From: Aeromonas popoffii
Lineage (GTDB): Bacteria > Pseudomonadota > Gammaproteobacteria > Enterobacterales > Aeromonadaceae
NCBI RefSeq assembly: GCF_000820025.1
Contig: NZ_CDBI01000086.1
Span: 11,889-45,456 of the forward strand
Direction: 5' to 3'
DNA: 33,568 nt
Positions within the stretch are counted from its first letter, which is position 1. Every line of letters begins with the position of its first letter. Of this stretch, positions 22,896-33,568 are shown in pieces. The position numbers and the translations under genes were made by a program. The notes beneath the pieces are model-generated. The model saw only the letters and a list, made by a program, of their open reading frames with translations, ran no database searches and was not told the DNA's origin.

Positions 22896-25043
22896 CTACC
22901 CCGCCAGCGGGAACTGTGATCCCGTTGACAACACGACAGCAACATCCGGCACGGCAACGACCCCCTCTTCGGCCAGCGCCACCGCCGTCAGGGCAACCCG
23001 CTCCAGCAACTTGAGGGAGTGGGCGCGGCCCACCGCCACCTGACGCTTGATGTCATCGGGCAGGAAGGGCAGGCCGTCGTTAGTGGCCGTGTCTATGGTC
23101 TGGATCCACTCCAACCCCTCCCCCGGCGGCGGCAGGCGGAACTGGATATCGTAATCGCTGGCGTTGAACAGCACGTACCAGCGCTCCCCCTCGCACAGCT
23201 GCATGCCGATATCCATGGCAAATGCCTGCCCCATGGGAGCGTGCCAATCCTGATCGGTGAGCTGATGGCCATCCGGGTGATACCAGTTGACCTGATGGCA
23301 ATGGGTGGGCGTTCCGTTCCAGCTGTCATCACTCAATTGCAGATTGGAGAAGACGGTCGATTCTGCCCGCAGTGCCATCATCTGCTGGGTGAAGGCGAAC
23401 AACCGCTCGTCTTCCGGCCGCCATTGCCAGTTGACCCAGCTGATCTGGTTGTCCTGACAGTAGGCGTTGTTGTTGCCCAGCTGGCTGCGCCCCATCTCGT
23501 CCCCGGCCAGGAAGTGCGGCGTGCCCTGAGAGAGCAGCAAGGTGGCGATCAGGTTGCGCTTCTGCTGCTGGCGCAGGTTGTTGACCCGCGGGTCCAGAGT
23601 CGGCCCCTCTACCCCATGGTTGTTGGAGAGGTTGTTGCCATGACCGTCCCGGTTGTCCTCTCCGTTGGCCTGGTTATGACGCTGGTTGTAGGAGACCAGA
23701 TCCTCCAGGGTGAAACCGTCGTGATAGCAGAGGTAGTTGACGCTGGTGTGGGGGGAGCGCCAGTTCTTGGGGAAGATATCCCGCGATCCAACCAAGCGGG
23801 TGGCGAAATCCCCCATCTTGCCGGCATCACCGCGCCAGAAGGCGCGCACCGTGTCGCGATAACGGTCGTTGATCTCCAACCACTGGCTCGGAAACTGGCC
23901 AAGCCGATAGCCAAACGGCCCAATATCCCAGGGCTCGGCGATGAGCTTGACTCGCGCCAGCACGGGATCCGCCATCATGGCCTTGAAGAAGGCCCCCATG
24001 GGATCAAACTCCCCCGCTTCCCGCGCCAGGGTCACCGCCAGATCGAAGCGGAAACCGTCCACTTGCATCTCGGTCACCCAGTAGCGCAGGGCATCGAGCA
24101 CCAGCCGCAGGGTGTTGGGATGATCCAGGTTGACGCTGTTGCCACAGCCGGTGACGTTGGCGTGACGGGTGTAGTCTGGGCCGTGGGGGCCCGCTTCGAA
24201 GGCGTAGTAACCGGCGTTGTCAAAGCCCTTGAACGAGAGGGTAGGGCCGTCGAAGCCCGAGGCGGCAGTGTGGTTGTAGACCACATCCAGTATCACCTCG
24301 AGCCCGGCCCGGTGCAGCTCGCGCACCATGGTCTTGAACTCGGTCACCGCCTCGTCTGCCTTGGTGCTGTAACGCGGCTCCGGGGCGAAGAAGGCGATGG
24401 GGTTGTAGCCCCAGTAGTTGGTCAGTCCCAATTGCTCCAGTCGGGGTTCCGACATAAAAGCCGCCACCGGCATCAGCTGCACCGAGGTGATACCGAGGCT
24501 CTTCATGTGCTCGAGGATCAACGGATGACAGATGCCGAGGTAGGTGCCGCGCAGCTCGCTCGGCACCCCCTGATGCTGGCGGGTGAAGCCCTTGACGTGG
24601 GTTTCGTAGATGACGGTGCGCTCTGATGGGATCCCGGGCTTGCCAATCCCCTGCCAGTCGAAGGCGTCATCCACCACCACCGACTTGGCAATCATCTCTG
24701 CACTGTCGCCCTCATACAGCTTGTCATCCCAATGGGTCGCCCGGCTGAGCGCCCTGGCGTAGGGGTCGATCAGCAGCTTCTGCGGATCGAACAGCATCCC
24801 ATCCTGGGGCGTGCCATGCACCCGATAGCCGTAACGCTGACCGGCCTTGACGCCGCGCACATAGCCGAAGCGGTACTGACCCCGACGGCCGGGCAGCGCC
24901 AGCCGGGCCAGCTCCTGCTCCTGTTCGTCGAACAGGCAGAGCTCCACCTTGTCCGATTGCGGGGCCCACACACAGAAGTGACAACCTGTCTCATCGAGCA
25001 GCGCACCCAGCGGGTGGTCCTGCCCCTTTTCCATTGCAAACAT
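22896..25043 (-). CDS. glgX: Glycogen debranching enzyme GlgX
   Basis: A 715-residue GH13 isoamylase-type debranching enzyme, slightly longer than E. coli GlgX. It hydrolyses alpha-1,6 branches of phosphorylase-trimmed glycogen. An N-terminal CBM48-like domain is followed by the barrel: [10 protein letters not shown], the nucleophile in [12 protein letters not shown], the acid in LIAEPWDIG, and the third acidic region in [18 protein letters not shown]. The start overlaps the glgB stop in TGATG (stop 25045-25043, start 25043-25041), with AGGAG 5 nt upstream, a clear sign of translational coupling; ATG 25034 is a second, less likely choice. Confidence 0.95.
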   Translation of the reverse strand: MFAMEKGQDHPLGALLDETGCHFCVWAPQSDKVELCLFDEQEQELARLALPGRRGQYRFGYVRGVKAGQRYGYRVHGTPQDGMLFDPQKLLIDPYARALSRATHWDDKLYEGDSAEMIAKSVVVDDAFDWQGIGKPGIPSERTVIYETHVKGFTRQHQGVPSELRGTYLGICHPLILEHMKSLGITSVQLMPVAAFMSEPRLEQLGLTNYWGYNPIAFFAPEPRYSTKADEAVTEFKTMVRELHRAGLEVILDVVYNHTAASGFDGPTLSFKGFDNAGYYAFEAGPHGPDYTRHANVTGCGNSVNLDHPNTLRLVLDALRYWVTEMQVDGFRFDLAVTLAREAGEFDPMGAFFKAMMADPVLARVKLIAEPWDIGPFGYRLGQFPSQWLEINDRYRDTVRAFWRGDAGKMGDFATRLVGSRDIFPKNWRSPHTSVNYLCYHDGFTLEDLVSYNQRHNQANGEDNRDGHGNNLSNNHGVEGPTLDPRVNNLRQQQKRNLIATLLLSQGTPHFLAGDEMGRSQLGNNNAYCQDNQISWVNWQWRPEDERLFAFTQQMMALRAESTVFSNLQLSDDSWNGTPTHCHQVNWYHPDGHQLTDQDWHAPMGQAFAMDIGMQLCEGERWYVLFNASDYDIQFRLPPPGEGLEWIQTIDTATNDGLPFLPDDIKRQVAVGRAHSLKLLERVALTAVALAEEGVVAVPDVAVVLSTGSQFPLAG

Positions 25044-27220
25044 CAAGACTCCTGTTTGATGAACAAGGTCGCGAGCGGCGGCAGATCCAGCACTATGCTG
25101 TGCCCCATTCCCTGCCAGGGAGTCGGCTCGGCGACGAAGGCCAGACCCACATCATAGTTGCTGCCCCAGTAATGCTCGCTGTCGGTATTGAGCACCACGC
25201 GATAGCGGCCCGCGGCCGGCACCCCGAGTCGATAGGTGATACGCGGCACAGGGGTGAAGTTGCAGGTCACCATGATCGGATGGGCCCCCTGCTTGTCGGC
25301 CCGCAGCCAGGCAAAGATGCTGTTGTCGGCATCGTTGTGATCCAGCCAGCGGAAGCCGACTTGCTCATAATCGGCCTGATACAAGGCAGGCTCATGACGG
25401 TAAAGGTGGTTGAGATCGCGGATCAACCGCTGCTGGCCATCGTGCTTGGGGTACTGCAGCAGGTGCCACGGCAGCTGGGCATCGTGGTTCCACTCGTTGC
25501 TCTGGGCGATCTCGGTGCCCATGAAGTTGAGCTTCTTGCCCGGGTGGGCATACATGAAGCCCATATAGGCGCGCAGGTTGGCGGCTTGCTGCCACTCGTC
25601 ACCGGGCATCTTGTAGAGCATGGAGTGCTTGCCGTGCACCACCTCGTCGTGGGAGAGCGACAGGATGAAGTTCTCGTCATAGTGGTACACCATGGAGAAG
25701 GTCATGTCGTTGTGGTGGTAGCGACGGTGAATAGGCTCTTTTTGCATATAGGTGAGGGTGTCGTGCATCCAGCCCATATTCCACTTGAAGCCAAAACCGA
25801 GGCCACCGAGGAAGGTCGGGCGAGAGACGCCGGCAAAGGCGGTGGACTCCTCGGCGATGGTCATGGCGTGGGGATACTTGCCGTACACCTCTTCGTTGGT
25901 CCACTTCAAGAGGCTTATCGCCTCGTAGTTATGGTTGCCGCCGTCAACGTTCGGCACCCACTCGCCCGCATTGCGCGAATAGTCCAGATAGAGCATGGAG
26001 GCGACCGCATCCACCCGCAGGCCATCGATGTGGAACTTGTCGAGCCAGAACAGGGCGCTCGCCACCAGGAACTGGCGCACCGTATTACGGCCGAAATCGT
26101 AAATGTAGGAGTTCCAGTCCGGGTGCCAGCCACGGCGCGGATCTTCGTACTCATAGAGTGGGGTGCCGTCGAAACGGGCCAGACCGTGGGCATCGGACGG
26201 GAAGTGAGCCGGTACCCAGTCCAGGATGACGCCGATGCCAGCCTGGTGGCACTGGTCGACGAAATATTTGAAGTCGTCGGCGCTGCCGTAGCGGCTGGTG
26301 GGGGAGAACATGCCCACCGGCTGGTAGCCCCAGGAGCCGCTGAACGGGTGCTCGGAGACCGGCAGCAGCTCGATGTGGGTATACTCCATCTCTTTGATGT
26401 AGGCGACCAGATCCACCGCCAGCTCGCGCCAGCTCAAGCTGTCACCGTTGGGGTGGCGCTTCCAGGAGCCGACGTGCAGCTCGTAAATGGAGAGCGGCTG
26501 ATCCCGCTTGTCATTCTGCTGACTCTCGCGCCAGGCGGCATCCTGCCACTGGTACTGCTCGTGGTCGTAGACCACGGAGGCGAACGACGGGTACTGCTCG
26601 CAGTAGAAACCGACCGGGTCGCTCTTGTGGGGCAGCCGATTGCCCATGGGGTCTTTGAGCTCGAACTTGTAGCGATCCCCCGCCTTGAGGCCCGGCACGA
26701 ACAGCACCCAGTGACCACACTGGCTGCGCTGCATGGGGTGACGACGACCGTCCCAGAAGTTGAAATCACCAATCAGACTCACGGCGGTGGCGCTCGGCGC
26801 ATAGACGGCAAAGCGCACCCCTTCCACCTGCACGCCAAGGTGCTCCACGGTGCGCAGTTGCGCACCGAGCGTGTGGTAGATGTTGTCCGGCTGGGAGGTC
26901 AGTTCTGCCAGACCGGCCCAACCTGCATCCTGAAACTGGTAGGGGTCGACAAATTCGGCTTTGGCATCGGCATAGTCGGCGATCAACTGGTAGGGAAAGG
27001 GATTTTTACGGCGGGTGAAAACAGTTTCAAAAAGGCCCGATTCATCGGAGGGTGCCAAGGTGGCAACGATTTTGCCCGACTTGAGATCCCTGACGCGCAT
27101 CTCGAGGGCATCCGGTAACCAGACAGTCAATTTGAGGCCTGGCCCATCCGGGTTGGTCTGCAGGCCTAAATGAGAGAAGGGATCGGCGCAGCGGGCAGCA
27201 ACCAAACGTTCAACGAGCAT
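25043..27220 (-). CDS. glgB: 1,4-alpha-glucan branching enzyme GlgB
   Basis: A 725-residue GH13 branching enzyme that makes alpha-1,6 branches in glycogen. Two N-terminal CBM48-type domains (GVRFAVYAPSATAVSLIGDFNFWDGRRHPM) precede the barrel. Active site motifs are visible: DWVPAHFPSD, the nucleophile in GLRVDAVASMLYLDY, IAEESTAF (acid), and LSHDEVVHGK. Length equals E. coli GlgB. Second gene of malQ-glgB-glgX. AAAGGA lies about 7 nt before the ATG. Confidence 0.96.
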   Translation of the reverse strand: MLVERLVAARCADPFSHLGLQTNPDGPGLKLTVWLPDALEMRVRDLKSGKIVATLAPSDESGLFETVFTRRKNPFPYQLIADYADAKAEFVDPYQFQDAGWAGLAELTSQPDNIYHTLGAQLRTVEHLGVQVEGVRFAVYAPSATAVSLIGDFNFWDGRRHPMQRSQCGHWVLFVPGLKAGDRYKFELKDPMGNRLPHKSDPVGFYCEQYPSFASVVYDHEQYQWQDAAWRESQQNDKRDQPLSIYELHVGSWKRHPNGDSLSWRELAVDLVAYIKEMEYTHIELLPVSEHPFSGSWGYQPVGMFSPTSRYGSADDFKYFVDQCHQAGIGVILDWVPAHFPSDAHGLARFDGTPLYEYEDPRRGWHPDWNSYIYDFGRNTVRQFLVASALFWLDKFHIDGLRVDAVASMLYLDYSRNAGEWVPNVDGGNHNYEAISLLKWTNEEVYGKYPHAMTIAEESTAFAGVSRPTFLGGLGFGFKWNMGWMHDTLTYMQKEPIHRRYHHNDMTFSMVYHYDENFILSLSHDEVVHGKHSMLYKMPGDEWQQAANLRAYMGFMYAHPGKKLNFMGTEIAQSNEWNHDAQLPWHLLQYPKHDGQQRLIRDLNHLYRHEPALYQADYEQVGFRWLDHNDADNSIFAWLRADKQGAHPIMVTCNFTPVPRITYRLGVPAAGRYRVVLNTDSEHYWGSNYDVGLAFVAEPTPWQGMGHSIVLDLPPLATLFIKQES

Positions 27221-27242
27221 CGAGATTTCCTTTCATAGCTGA

Positions 27243-27274
27243 ACATCCGCTCCGGCCAGGGCCGAAACGGATGT
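27243..27274 (-). other. Nested inverted repeat between malQ and glgB
   Basis: ACATCCG (27243-27249) pairs with CGGATGT (27268-27274), and an inner CGGCC/GGCCG (27253-27257 and 27260-27264) extends the fold. No T-tract follows. It sits in the 82-bp gap and looks like an intercistronic mRNA hairpin. Confidence 0.5.
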
Positions 27275-27302
27275 AAGTGAGTCACGTTTTGTCGGCAGTG
27301 GC

Positions 27303-29492
27303 TCAACGACTGGCCTCATCACGGGCCTGGCTCATCTTGCCTGCCAGCGCCTTGAGCGCTTCATTGGCAAAAATATCCTCCAGATCGGTGGACAGCTTGC
27401 GACGCCAGTTGGGGTATTGATAACTGGTACCCGGCACGTTGACCGGTTTGTCCATCTCCAGCCAGTCTTCCAGCTGGGTACTGAACAGAGCGCAGCTGCC
27501 GCGGGACATATGCAGTTGCAGCCCATGGTTGAGTTCTGTGTTCATGCCAACCCAGTTCACGTCTTGACTGACGTTGTCAGAGATGACGCCATGAGCATGC
27601 AGGCTGTCGAGGATCCGCTGTTTTGCCTGATGGCGATCAGCATACAGGGTCTTGAGCACGTCTTCATCCGGATACAATTTCAGCTCGCGGCCCAGCGCCA
27701 GATCGTCGCAATGCCAGAAGCCCTTGAGGGTCGGCATGTCGTGCGTGGTCAGGGCCGACATCGCCTGCTCGGTGTAGTGAGCAGGGGAAATGAAGCCCCC
27801 ATCGGCCTTGGATCGCTCGAAGAAGAACACCTTGTAAGAGTGAACGCCGTTCTCTTTGAGCGTGACGTCTATGCCTTCGGGCACAGTGCCCAAATCTTCA
27901 CCAATCAGCAGGCACTGATTGCGGTGGGATTCGAGCGCCAGGATCCCCAACAGATCGTTGACCGGATAGTAGATGTAAGCCCCCTTGGCGGCGGACTCTC
28001 CGGGCGGCACCCACCACAGGCGCAGCAAGGCCATCACGTGATCGATGCGCAGCGCGCCGCAGGAGCGCATGTTGGCGCGGAACAGATCCACCATGGGCTG
28101 ATAGCCCGCCTCGAACAGCTGGTTCGGGTTCATGGGGGGCAGGCCCCAGTTTTGGCCGAGCGGACCCAGGATATCGGGTGGCGCCCCGACCGAGGCTTTC
28201 GGGCAGTAGAGATCCCGGTTGGCCCAGATCTCGGTGGAGCCTTCAGAGACCCCGACCGCCAGATCCCGATAGATCCCCATCACCATACCGGCGGCCTTGG
28301 CGCGGGCATCGGCGTGCGCCAACTGCTCATCGGCCAGGAACTGCAGGTAGAGATAGAAGTTCACGTCCTGCTGGTGCGCGGCGACCCAGGTGGCCACCTC
28401 GGGGTTGTGGTAATCGCGGTACGCATCGGGCCATACCGGCCAGCCCCAGGCGTTTTCGCCCTTGCCATAGAAGTAGGCCTGCAGGGCATCAAAGGCCGCC
28501 TGCTGTTGCAGGCTGTCGCCACCGGCGATAACAAACTTTTCGAATGCCGTTTGTCGCGCTTGGCCAGGCTTTGTCTGGTCAAACACTTTGCGCAGCATAC
28601 CGATCTTGGTCTCGATGACGCCGGTGTAATCCACGTTGCTCTTGGCGCGCAGCTCACTTAGGTGCTGCTGGAACGCCGGGTTGGCTACCTCAGCCTTGAG
28701 ACGATCGTTGGCCAGAAACTCGGGCACTACCTCCACGTTGATGTAGGCCACATTGAGCCAGCGACGGGACGAGGGGCTGTAAGGGCTGGCACTCTCAGGG
28801 TTGGCAGGATAGAGGGCATGAATGGGGTTCAGGCCGACGAAGTGGGCTCCCCAGGCTGCGGCTTTCTCGACCAGCTGGCCGAGATCGCTGAAATCACCTA
28901 TGCCCCAGTTGTGGCGGCTGCGCAGGCAGTAGAGCTGCACGCTCGGGCCCCACACTTTGCGGCCAGCGGCGATGGGAGCCTGCTTGTAACAGGATTTGGG
29001 CGCGACGATGAGACGCATGCTGGCGAGCGGCTCATCGTTGCCCTCCTCCAGCAGGGTCAGCTGGTGATAACCCAGTTCAGGCTGCACATTCAACGCCACG
29101 CGATAGGCCTGGCACTCCATCTCTTCGAATTCTGCGACGCCTACCAGCTCACCCTCGATGGGGGTGATTTGGCCGGACAACACAGTCCCCTGCTCCAGCG
29201 CAAGCTGCCAGCTGAGGGCGTCATTGACGAAATCGATGGGCAAGCGAACGTCGAGGGTAATGGGTTCACCGCTGCGAACCACCATCACGGGATCCAGCGC
29301 GCGCAGCCAATGCTGACGATGCTCCTGCTCCAGCTGCTGCGTCAGGGCTACTTCGTCATCGACGCGATAACCCATTGCGCCCAGCATGGCGGCCTTGCTC
29401 TCTTCGGATACCTGGGCCGAGTGGCCCCAGGCGTCAACATACTCACTGGCAATGCCTTTGGCGGCAGCCAGATGTTCAATCAGGGTGGTCAT
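27303..29492 (-). CDS. malQ: 4-alpha-glucanotransferase MalQ (amylomaltase)
   Basis: A 729-residue GH77 amylomaltase, a little longer than E. coli MalQ (694). It disproportionates maltodextrins in the cytoplasm, feeding chains into glycogen turnover. Catalytic elements: CGALRIDHVMALLRLWWVP (nucleophile Asp), LLIGEDLGTVPEG (acid Glu), and ALTTHDMPTLKG (Asp). It is the first gene of malQ-glgB-glgX. The Shine-Dalgarno is weak (GGGA about 11 nt upstream). I see no MalT box in the 346-bp upstream gap, so control may differ from the E. coli maltose regulon. Confidence 0.95.
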   Translation of the reverse strand: MTTLIEHLAAAKGIASEYVDAWGHSAQVSEESKAAMLGAMGYRVDDEVALTQQLEQEHRQHWLRALDPVMVVRSGEPITLDVRLPIDFVNDALSWQLALEQGTVLSGQITPIEGELVGVAEFEEMECQAYRVALNVQPELGYHQLTLLEEGNDEPLASMRLIVAPKSCYKQAPIAAGRKVWGPSVQLYCLRSRHNWGIGDFSDLGQLVEKAAAWGAHFVGLNPIHALYPANPESASPYSPSSRRWLNVAYINVEVVPEFLANDRLKAEVANPAFQQHLSELRAKSNVDYTGVIETKIGMLRKVFDQTKPGQARQTAFEKFVIAGGDSLQQQAAFDALQAYFYGKGENAWGWPVWPDAYRDYHNPEVATWVAAHQQDVNFYLYLQFLADEQLAHADARAKAAGMVMGIYRDLAVGVSEGSTEIWANRDLYCPKASVGAPPDILGPLGQNWGLPPMNPNQLFEAGYQPMVDLFRANMRSCGALRIDHVMALLRLWWVPPGESAAKGAYIYYPVNDLLGILALESHRNQCLLIGEDLGTVPEGIDVTLKENGVHSYKVFFFERSKADGGFISPAHYTEQAMSALTTHDMPTLKGFWHCDDLALGRELKLYPDEDVLKTLYADRHQAKQRILDSLHAHGVISDNVSQDVNWVGMNTELNHGLQLHMSRGSCALFSTQLEDWLEMDKPVNVPGTSYQYPNWRRKLSTDLEDIFANEALKALAGKMSQARDEASR

Positions 29493-30834
<1,342 letters not shown>

Positions 30835-30860
30835 TTTGGGATGCGCAATCAAGTAGCTTG

Positions 30861-30888
30861 AAAAAAGGCGGCCATTGGCCGCTTTTTT
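30861..30888 (+). terminator. Intrinsic terminator after gapA
   Basis: GCGGCC (30868-30873), loop ATT, GGCCGC (30877-30882), then TTTTTT; preceded by AAAAAA that could extend the stem. 27 bp after the gapA stop. Confidence 0.9.
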
Positions 30889-30950
30889 GTATTCTGGACC
30901 GTGGATTTTCCGACCCTCTCTTCTGAATGTGCGCGAGCACAGGAGTCCTC

Positions 30951-31817
30951 ATGCAACCGACACGCTCTCTGACTGCCCACTGTATCCTCAGCCATAATGC
31001 CGCTGGCCTGCCCCTGCTCTCCATCGACAATGGCGATGCAAAGGCCGAGATCAGCCTATTTGGTGCCCAGGTGCTGCACTACCAGCGCCACGGCGAACCC
31101 GCCTCGCTCTGGCTCAGCGACAAGGCCGTGCTGGACGGCAGCAAGCCCATCCGCGGTGGCGTTCCAATCTGCTGGCCCTGGTTCGGCCCGGCCCCCGCCC
31201 GTGTCGGCAGCGGCAAACCGTCCCACGGCTTCGCCCGCACCAGCCTCTGGACCCTGGACGGTGTCTCTGATCACGGCGATGGCACGCTCGTCCATCTCTC
31301 TCTGCGTGACAACAACGCGACCCGTACCCTCTGGCCCCACCCCTTCGAGTTGGAACTGGACGTCCTGGTCGGCAAGGAGCTCTCGCTGGTGCTGACGACC
31401 CGCAACACGGGCAAGGCCCCCATCGCCTACAATGCCGCCCTGCATACCTATCTGCAGATTGGCGCCCCGGAAGCCGTCAGCGTGATCGGACTGGGTGAGC
31501 CTTATGCAGACATGCTGACCGGCCAGGATGCGCAGCAGCAGGGTGCGCTGACACTCACAGAGGCCATTGATCGGGTCTACCACCAACCCGAGGCCATGAT
31601 CCGGGTTGAGGATGGCGATCGCACTACTCAGGTGGTCAGCGGCAACCACGACAGCATTGTGGTCTGGACCCCCTGGCAGGAAGGTGCCACCGCCATGGCT
31701 GACATGAGCAACGACGGCTACCGCACCATGCTCTGCGTCGAAGCAGCCATCACAGCCGAGGCAGGCGTAGTCATAGCACCGGATGAGGAGCACAGCCTCT
31801 CTACCGTGATCCTCTGA
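30951..31817 (+). CDS. yeaD: D-hexose-6-phosphate mutarotase YeaD-like
   Basis: A 288-residue aldose-1-epimerase-fold protein. YeaD interconverts the anomers of hexose-6-phosphates. Family marks: ISLFGAQVLHYQ, RGGVPICWPWFGP, SHGFARTSLW, the histidine in AALHTYL, and the glutamate in CVEAA near the C-terminus. ATG 30951 has AGGAG 5 nt upstream; a slightly earlier ATG (30927) has none. Position after gapA is conserved with enterics and fits a glycolytic role. It may be transcribed from its own promoter since a terminator separates them. Confidence 0.92.
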   Translation: MQPTRSLTAHCILSHNAAGLPLLSIDNGDAKAEISLFGAQVLHYQRHGEPASLWLSDKAVLDGSKPIRGGVPICWPWFGPAPARVGSGKPSHGFARTSLWTLDGVSDHGDGTLVHLSLRDNNATRTLWPHPFELELDVLVGKELSLVLTTRNTGKAPIAYNAALHTYLQIGAPEAVSVIGLGEPYADMLTGQDAQQQGALTLTEAIDRVYHQPEAMIRVEDGDRTTQVVSGNHDSIVVWTPWQEGATAMADMSNDGYRTMLCVEAAITAEAGVVIAPDEEHSLSTVIL

Positions 31818-31837
31818 TCTTCACGGCACTCATAACA

Positions 31838-31865
31838 AAAGAGGGCACCCGCGGGTGCCCTCTTT
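31838..31865. terminator. Bidirectional terminator between yeaD and nadA
   Basis: A 14-bp perfect palindrome arm AAAGAGGGCACCCG and its mirror, with A/T tracts on both sides. It serves the convergent yeaD (+) and nadA (-). Confidence 0.9.
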
Positions 31866-31884
31866 GCATGTCATGCCACTCTTG

Positions 31885-32958
31885 TCAGGCGTTACCCTGA
31901 GTCTTGAGCCTGAGCTCGGCGGCAAAATCGAGCATGCGATCCAGCGGGAGCAATGCCCTCACCCGCAGGGCTTCATCCACCAGGATCTCGTGACGCTCGG
32001 CGCCATCGGTCAACGCCTCCTTGATCGCCACCAGACCGTTCATTGCCATCCAGGGACAGTGGGCGCAGCTGCGGCAGGTGGCACCATCGCCACCGGTCGG
32101 CGCCTCGACCATCTCCTTGTCCGGACAAGCCTGCTGCATCTTGTAGAAGATGCCGCGATCGGTCGCCACGATCAGCTTCTGCTGAGGCAGTTCTGTGGCC
32201 GCCTTGATCAGTTGACTGGTGGAGCCCACCGCATCGGCCAACTCGATGACCGAGGCCGGAGATTCCGGATGCACCAGCACAGCCGCATCCGGGTTCTGCT
32301 CCTTGAGCTCGCGCAGGGCTCGGGCCTTGAACTCGTCATGGACGATGCAGTGGCCCTGCCAGCGCAGCATCTGGGCGCCCGTCTTCTTCTCGATATAGGC
32401 GCCGAGGTGCCTGTCCGGGCCCCAGATGATCTTGTGACCCTGGCTGTCGAGGTGTTCGACTATCTCAAGCGCAATGCTGGAGGTCACCACCCAGTCTGCC
32501 CGCGCCTTCACCGCAGCCGAGGTATTGGCATAAACCACCACTATGTGGTCGGGGTGGGCATCGCAGAAGGCCGAGAATTTATCGCTGGGGCAGCCCAGAT
32601 CGAGGGAACACTCGGCCTCCAGGGTCGGCATCAACACCCGCTTGTGCGGGCTCAGGATCTTGGAGGTCTCCCCCATGAAACGCACCCCGGCCACGATCAG
32701 GGTCTGGGCGGCGTGATCCCGGCCAAAACGGGCCATCTCGAGGGAGTCACCGACGAAACCACCAGTGGCCTCGGCCAGCGCCTGGATCTCGGGATCCGTG
32801 TAGTAGTGGGCAACCAGCACAGCCTGGCGCGCTTCAAGCAGTGCCTTGATGTCTGCGATCAGGGTCGTTTTCTGCTCGGCGGTCAGCGGGGCCGGTTTGA
32901 CCGGGAACGGGTAGTCCATCTCGACCACCGGAGGGATACTGCTCAGTGCATTGCTCAT
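31885..32958 (-). CDS. nadA: Quinolinate synthase NadA
   Basis: A 357-residue [4Fe-4S] enzyme that condenses iminoaspartate with dihydroxyacetone phosphate to quinolinate in NAD synthesis. The cluster cysteines are C117 ([16 protein letters not shown]), C204 (GHCIVHDEF) and the third in [10 protein letters not shown] near the C-terminus, in register with E. coli NadA. Full length. The Shine-Dalgarno is weak (GGAA). nadB is not adjacent. Confidence 0.95.
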   Translation of the reverse strand: MSNALSSIPPVVEMDYPFPVKPAPLTAEQKTTLIADIKALLEARQAVLVAHYYTDPEIQALAEATGGFVGDSLEMARFGRDHAAQTLIVAGVRFMGETSKILSPHKRVLMPTLEAECSLDLGCPSDKFSAFCDAHPDHIVVVYANTSAAVKARADWVVTSSIALEIVEHLDSQGHKIIWGPDRHLGAYIEKKTGAQMLRWQGHCIVHDEFKARALRELKEQNPDAAVLVHPESPASVIELADAVGSTSQLIKAATELPQQKLIVATDRGIFYKMQQACPDKEMVEAPTGGDGATCRSCAHCPWMAMNGLVAIKEALTDGAERHEILVDEALRVRALLPLDRMLDFAAELRLKTQGNA

Positions 32959-33099
32959 TGCGACTGTTCCATCAAGGCTCGGAAAGGCAAAAATTATAAC
33001 CAGAAGCTGGCCACAAACCCATCAACAAATCCGGTGATACGCAAGTGTCCAGATACCCTCACGTGATTCGTTGTCATTCTTGCCAAAAGGAGTTTTCGA

Positions 33100-33501
33100 A
33101 TGAAACAACGCCCGCTCAACACCAAGCGGTTGCTCACCATGGGGCTCCTCCTGATCAGCTGGGCGGCATGGTGCAGGGCAACCAGCAGTAGATGAGCACC
33201 GGCATCACCCGCTCGGCCAGTACTGTCGAGGGCACAGAGCACTCCTTCGAGGCACTCAACCGGGCGGTGGCACAGATCCAGCGGATCCACGCTCACATCA
33301 ACCTGGTCGCCAGGCGGCCAAGGAGCCGAGTACCGTCAGCGATACCATCAACCAGAGCCTGCCTGATGCGCATGGGGGATGCCGCAGCCCCTGGGTGCCA
33401 GCCATCGCCTGAGCGAGAAGCTGGCGCAGGCCGCAACCACCCAGGCAACCCAGGCAACCCAGGCAACCCAGGCAACCCAGCTGGATCGTCTGACAATCTG
33501 A
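33100..33501 (+). pseudogene. Internally deleted, frameshifted methyl-accepting chemotaxis protein gene
   Basis: The start is intact: AAGGAG precedes ATG 33100, then MKQRPLNTKRLLTMGLLLIS, a chemoreceptor-like N-terminus with first membrane helix. About codon 22 the frame jumps to a distal chemoreceptor signalling-domain end: MVQGNQQ, a TAG, then GITRSASTVEGTEHSFEALNRAV, AQIQRIHAHINLVA. Further shifts occur near 33310 and 33390; the tail ASHRLSEKLAQAATTQAT ends in LDRLTI and TGA at 33499-33501. The sensor, HAMP and the central hairpin are gone. A standard terminator (33519-33544) remains. Confidence 0.75.
33433..33480. repeat. 9-bp tandem repeats GCAACCCAG in the chemoreceptor remnant
   Basis: Four exact copies of GCAACCCAG (33445-33480), preceded by a 12-bp variant (33433-33444). 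In the chemoreceptor frame each unit encodes Ala-Thr-Gln, lying in the usual heptad tail region. Slipped-strand expansion is likely. Confidence 0.85.
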
Positions 33502-33518
33502 TGAGCAACAGCCATAAA

Positions 33519-33544
33519 AAAAGCCCGCATCGTTGCGGGCTTTT
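33519..33544 (+). terminator. Intrinsic terminator after the chemoreceptor remnant
   Basis: AAAAGCCCGCA, loop TCGT, TGCGGGCTTTT, 18 bp after the last stop codon. Confidence 0.85.
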
Positions 33545-33568
33545 CGATCTGGTGGTCGTTACTGGGAT

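Noticed and set aside
23019..24626. 535-codon plus-strand open frame opposite glgX
   Set aside because: It is antisense to glgX, whose catalytic motifs are intact; a shadow.
33433..33480. CRISPR or VNTR array
   Set aside because: Units are 9 bp with no spacers and lie in a coding remnant.
33293..33508. Minus-strand frame with a collagen-like Pro-Gly-Leu repeat
   Set aside because: It is the reverse reading of the chemoreceptor 9-bp repeats and has no ribosome site.

Overview
The window looks like chromosomal DNA of an Aeromonas-type gammaproteobacterium. It is GC-rich, with well-formed Shine-Dalgarno sites, a CueO-type copper oxidase, a gapA-yeaD pair, malQ-glgB-glgX, nadA, and many small lipoproteins and regulators. 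The genus is inferred from protein similarity and gene content recalled from memory; no search was run. I see no rRNA, tRNA, CRISPR array, insertion sequence or prophage. Coding density is high and both strands are used.

Region by region: (1) 1-4.8 kb: the 5' two-thirds of cueO (running off the left edge) behind a CueR/MerR-like 19-bp-spacer promoter, a YgeA-type amino-acid racemase, two LysE/RhtB-type exporters, and a divergent MocR-type regulator. A 24-bp perfect palindrome lies in the divergent control region. (2) 4.9-9.5 kb: three poorly characterised genes on the plus strand: a large exported protein, a DUF3142-like exported protein overlapping it by 31 bp, and a cytoplasmic protein with a degenerate response-regulator receiver and a long helical-repeat tail. 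(3) 9.5-13.3 kb: two NSS-family sodium-dependent transporters of equal length on the minus strand, with a periplasmic binding-protein gene between them on the plus strand. The first transporter has a leader with a short ORF, an antiterminator and an overlapping intrinsic terminator, i.e. a candidate attenuator. (4) 13.5-20.2 kb: a 2OG-Fe(II) oxygenase, a DUF2799-like lipoprotein, a YbhA-like HAD phosphatase, an MFS exporter divergent from a SufR-like cysteine-rich regulator, an Lrp/AsnC regulator, two small envelope proteins, and an OhrR-type MarR regulator. (5) 20.3-22.8 kb: a 3' remnant of an NADP-dependent oxidoreductase, a Nudix hydrolase, a chromate transporter behind a Pho-box-like triple direct repeat, and msrB. 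(6) 22.9-29.5 kb: malQ-glgB-glgX, a glycogen/maltodextrin operon. (7) 29.8-33.5 kb: gapA-yeaD, nadA, and a deleted, frameshifted chemoreceptor gene that still has its start region and terminator.

Most genes are ordinary housekeeping or accessory functions. The items most worth a second look are the putative ribosome-mediated attenuator at 10889-11003, the Pho-box-like site before chrA, the degenerate receiver protein at 7836-9461, the palindrome between the exporter and MocR genes, the SufR-like regulator/exporter pair, and the two gene remnants (20318-20542 and 33100-33501).
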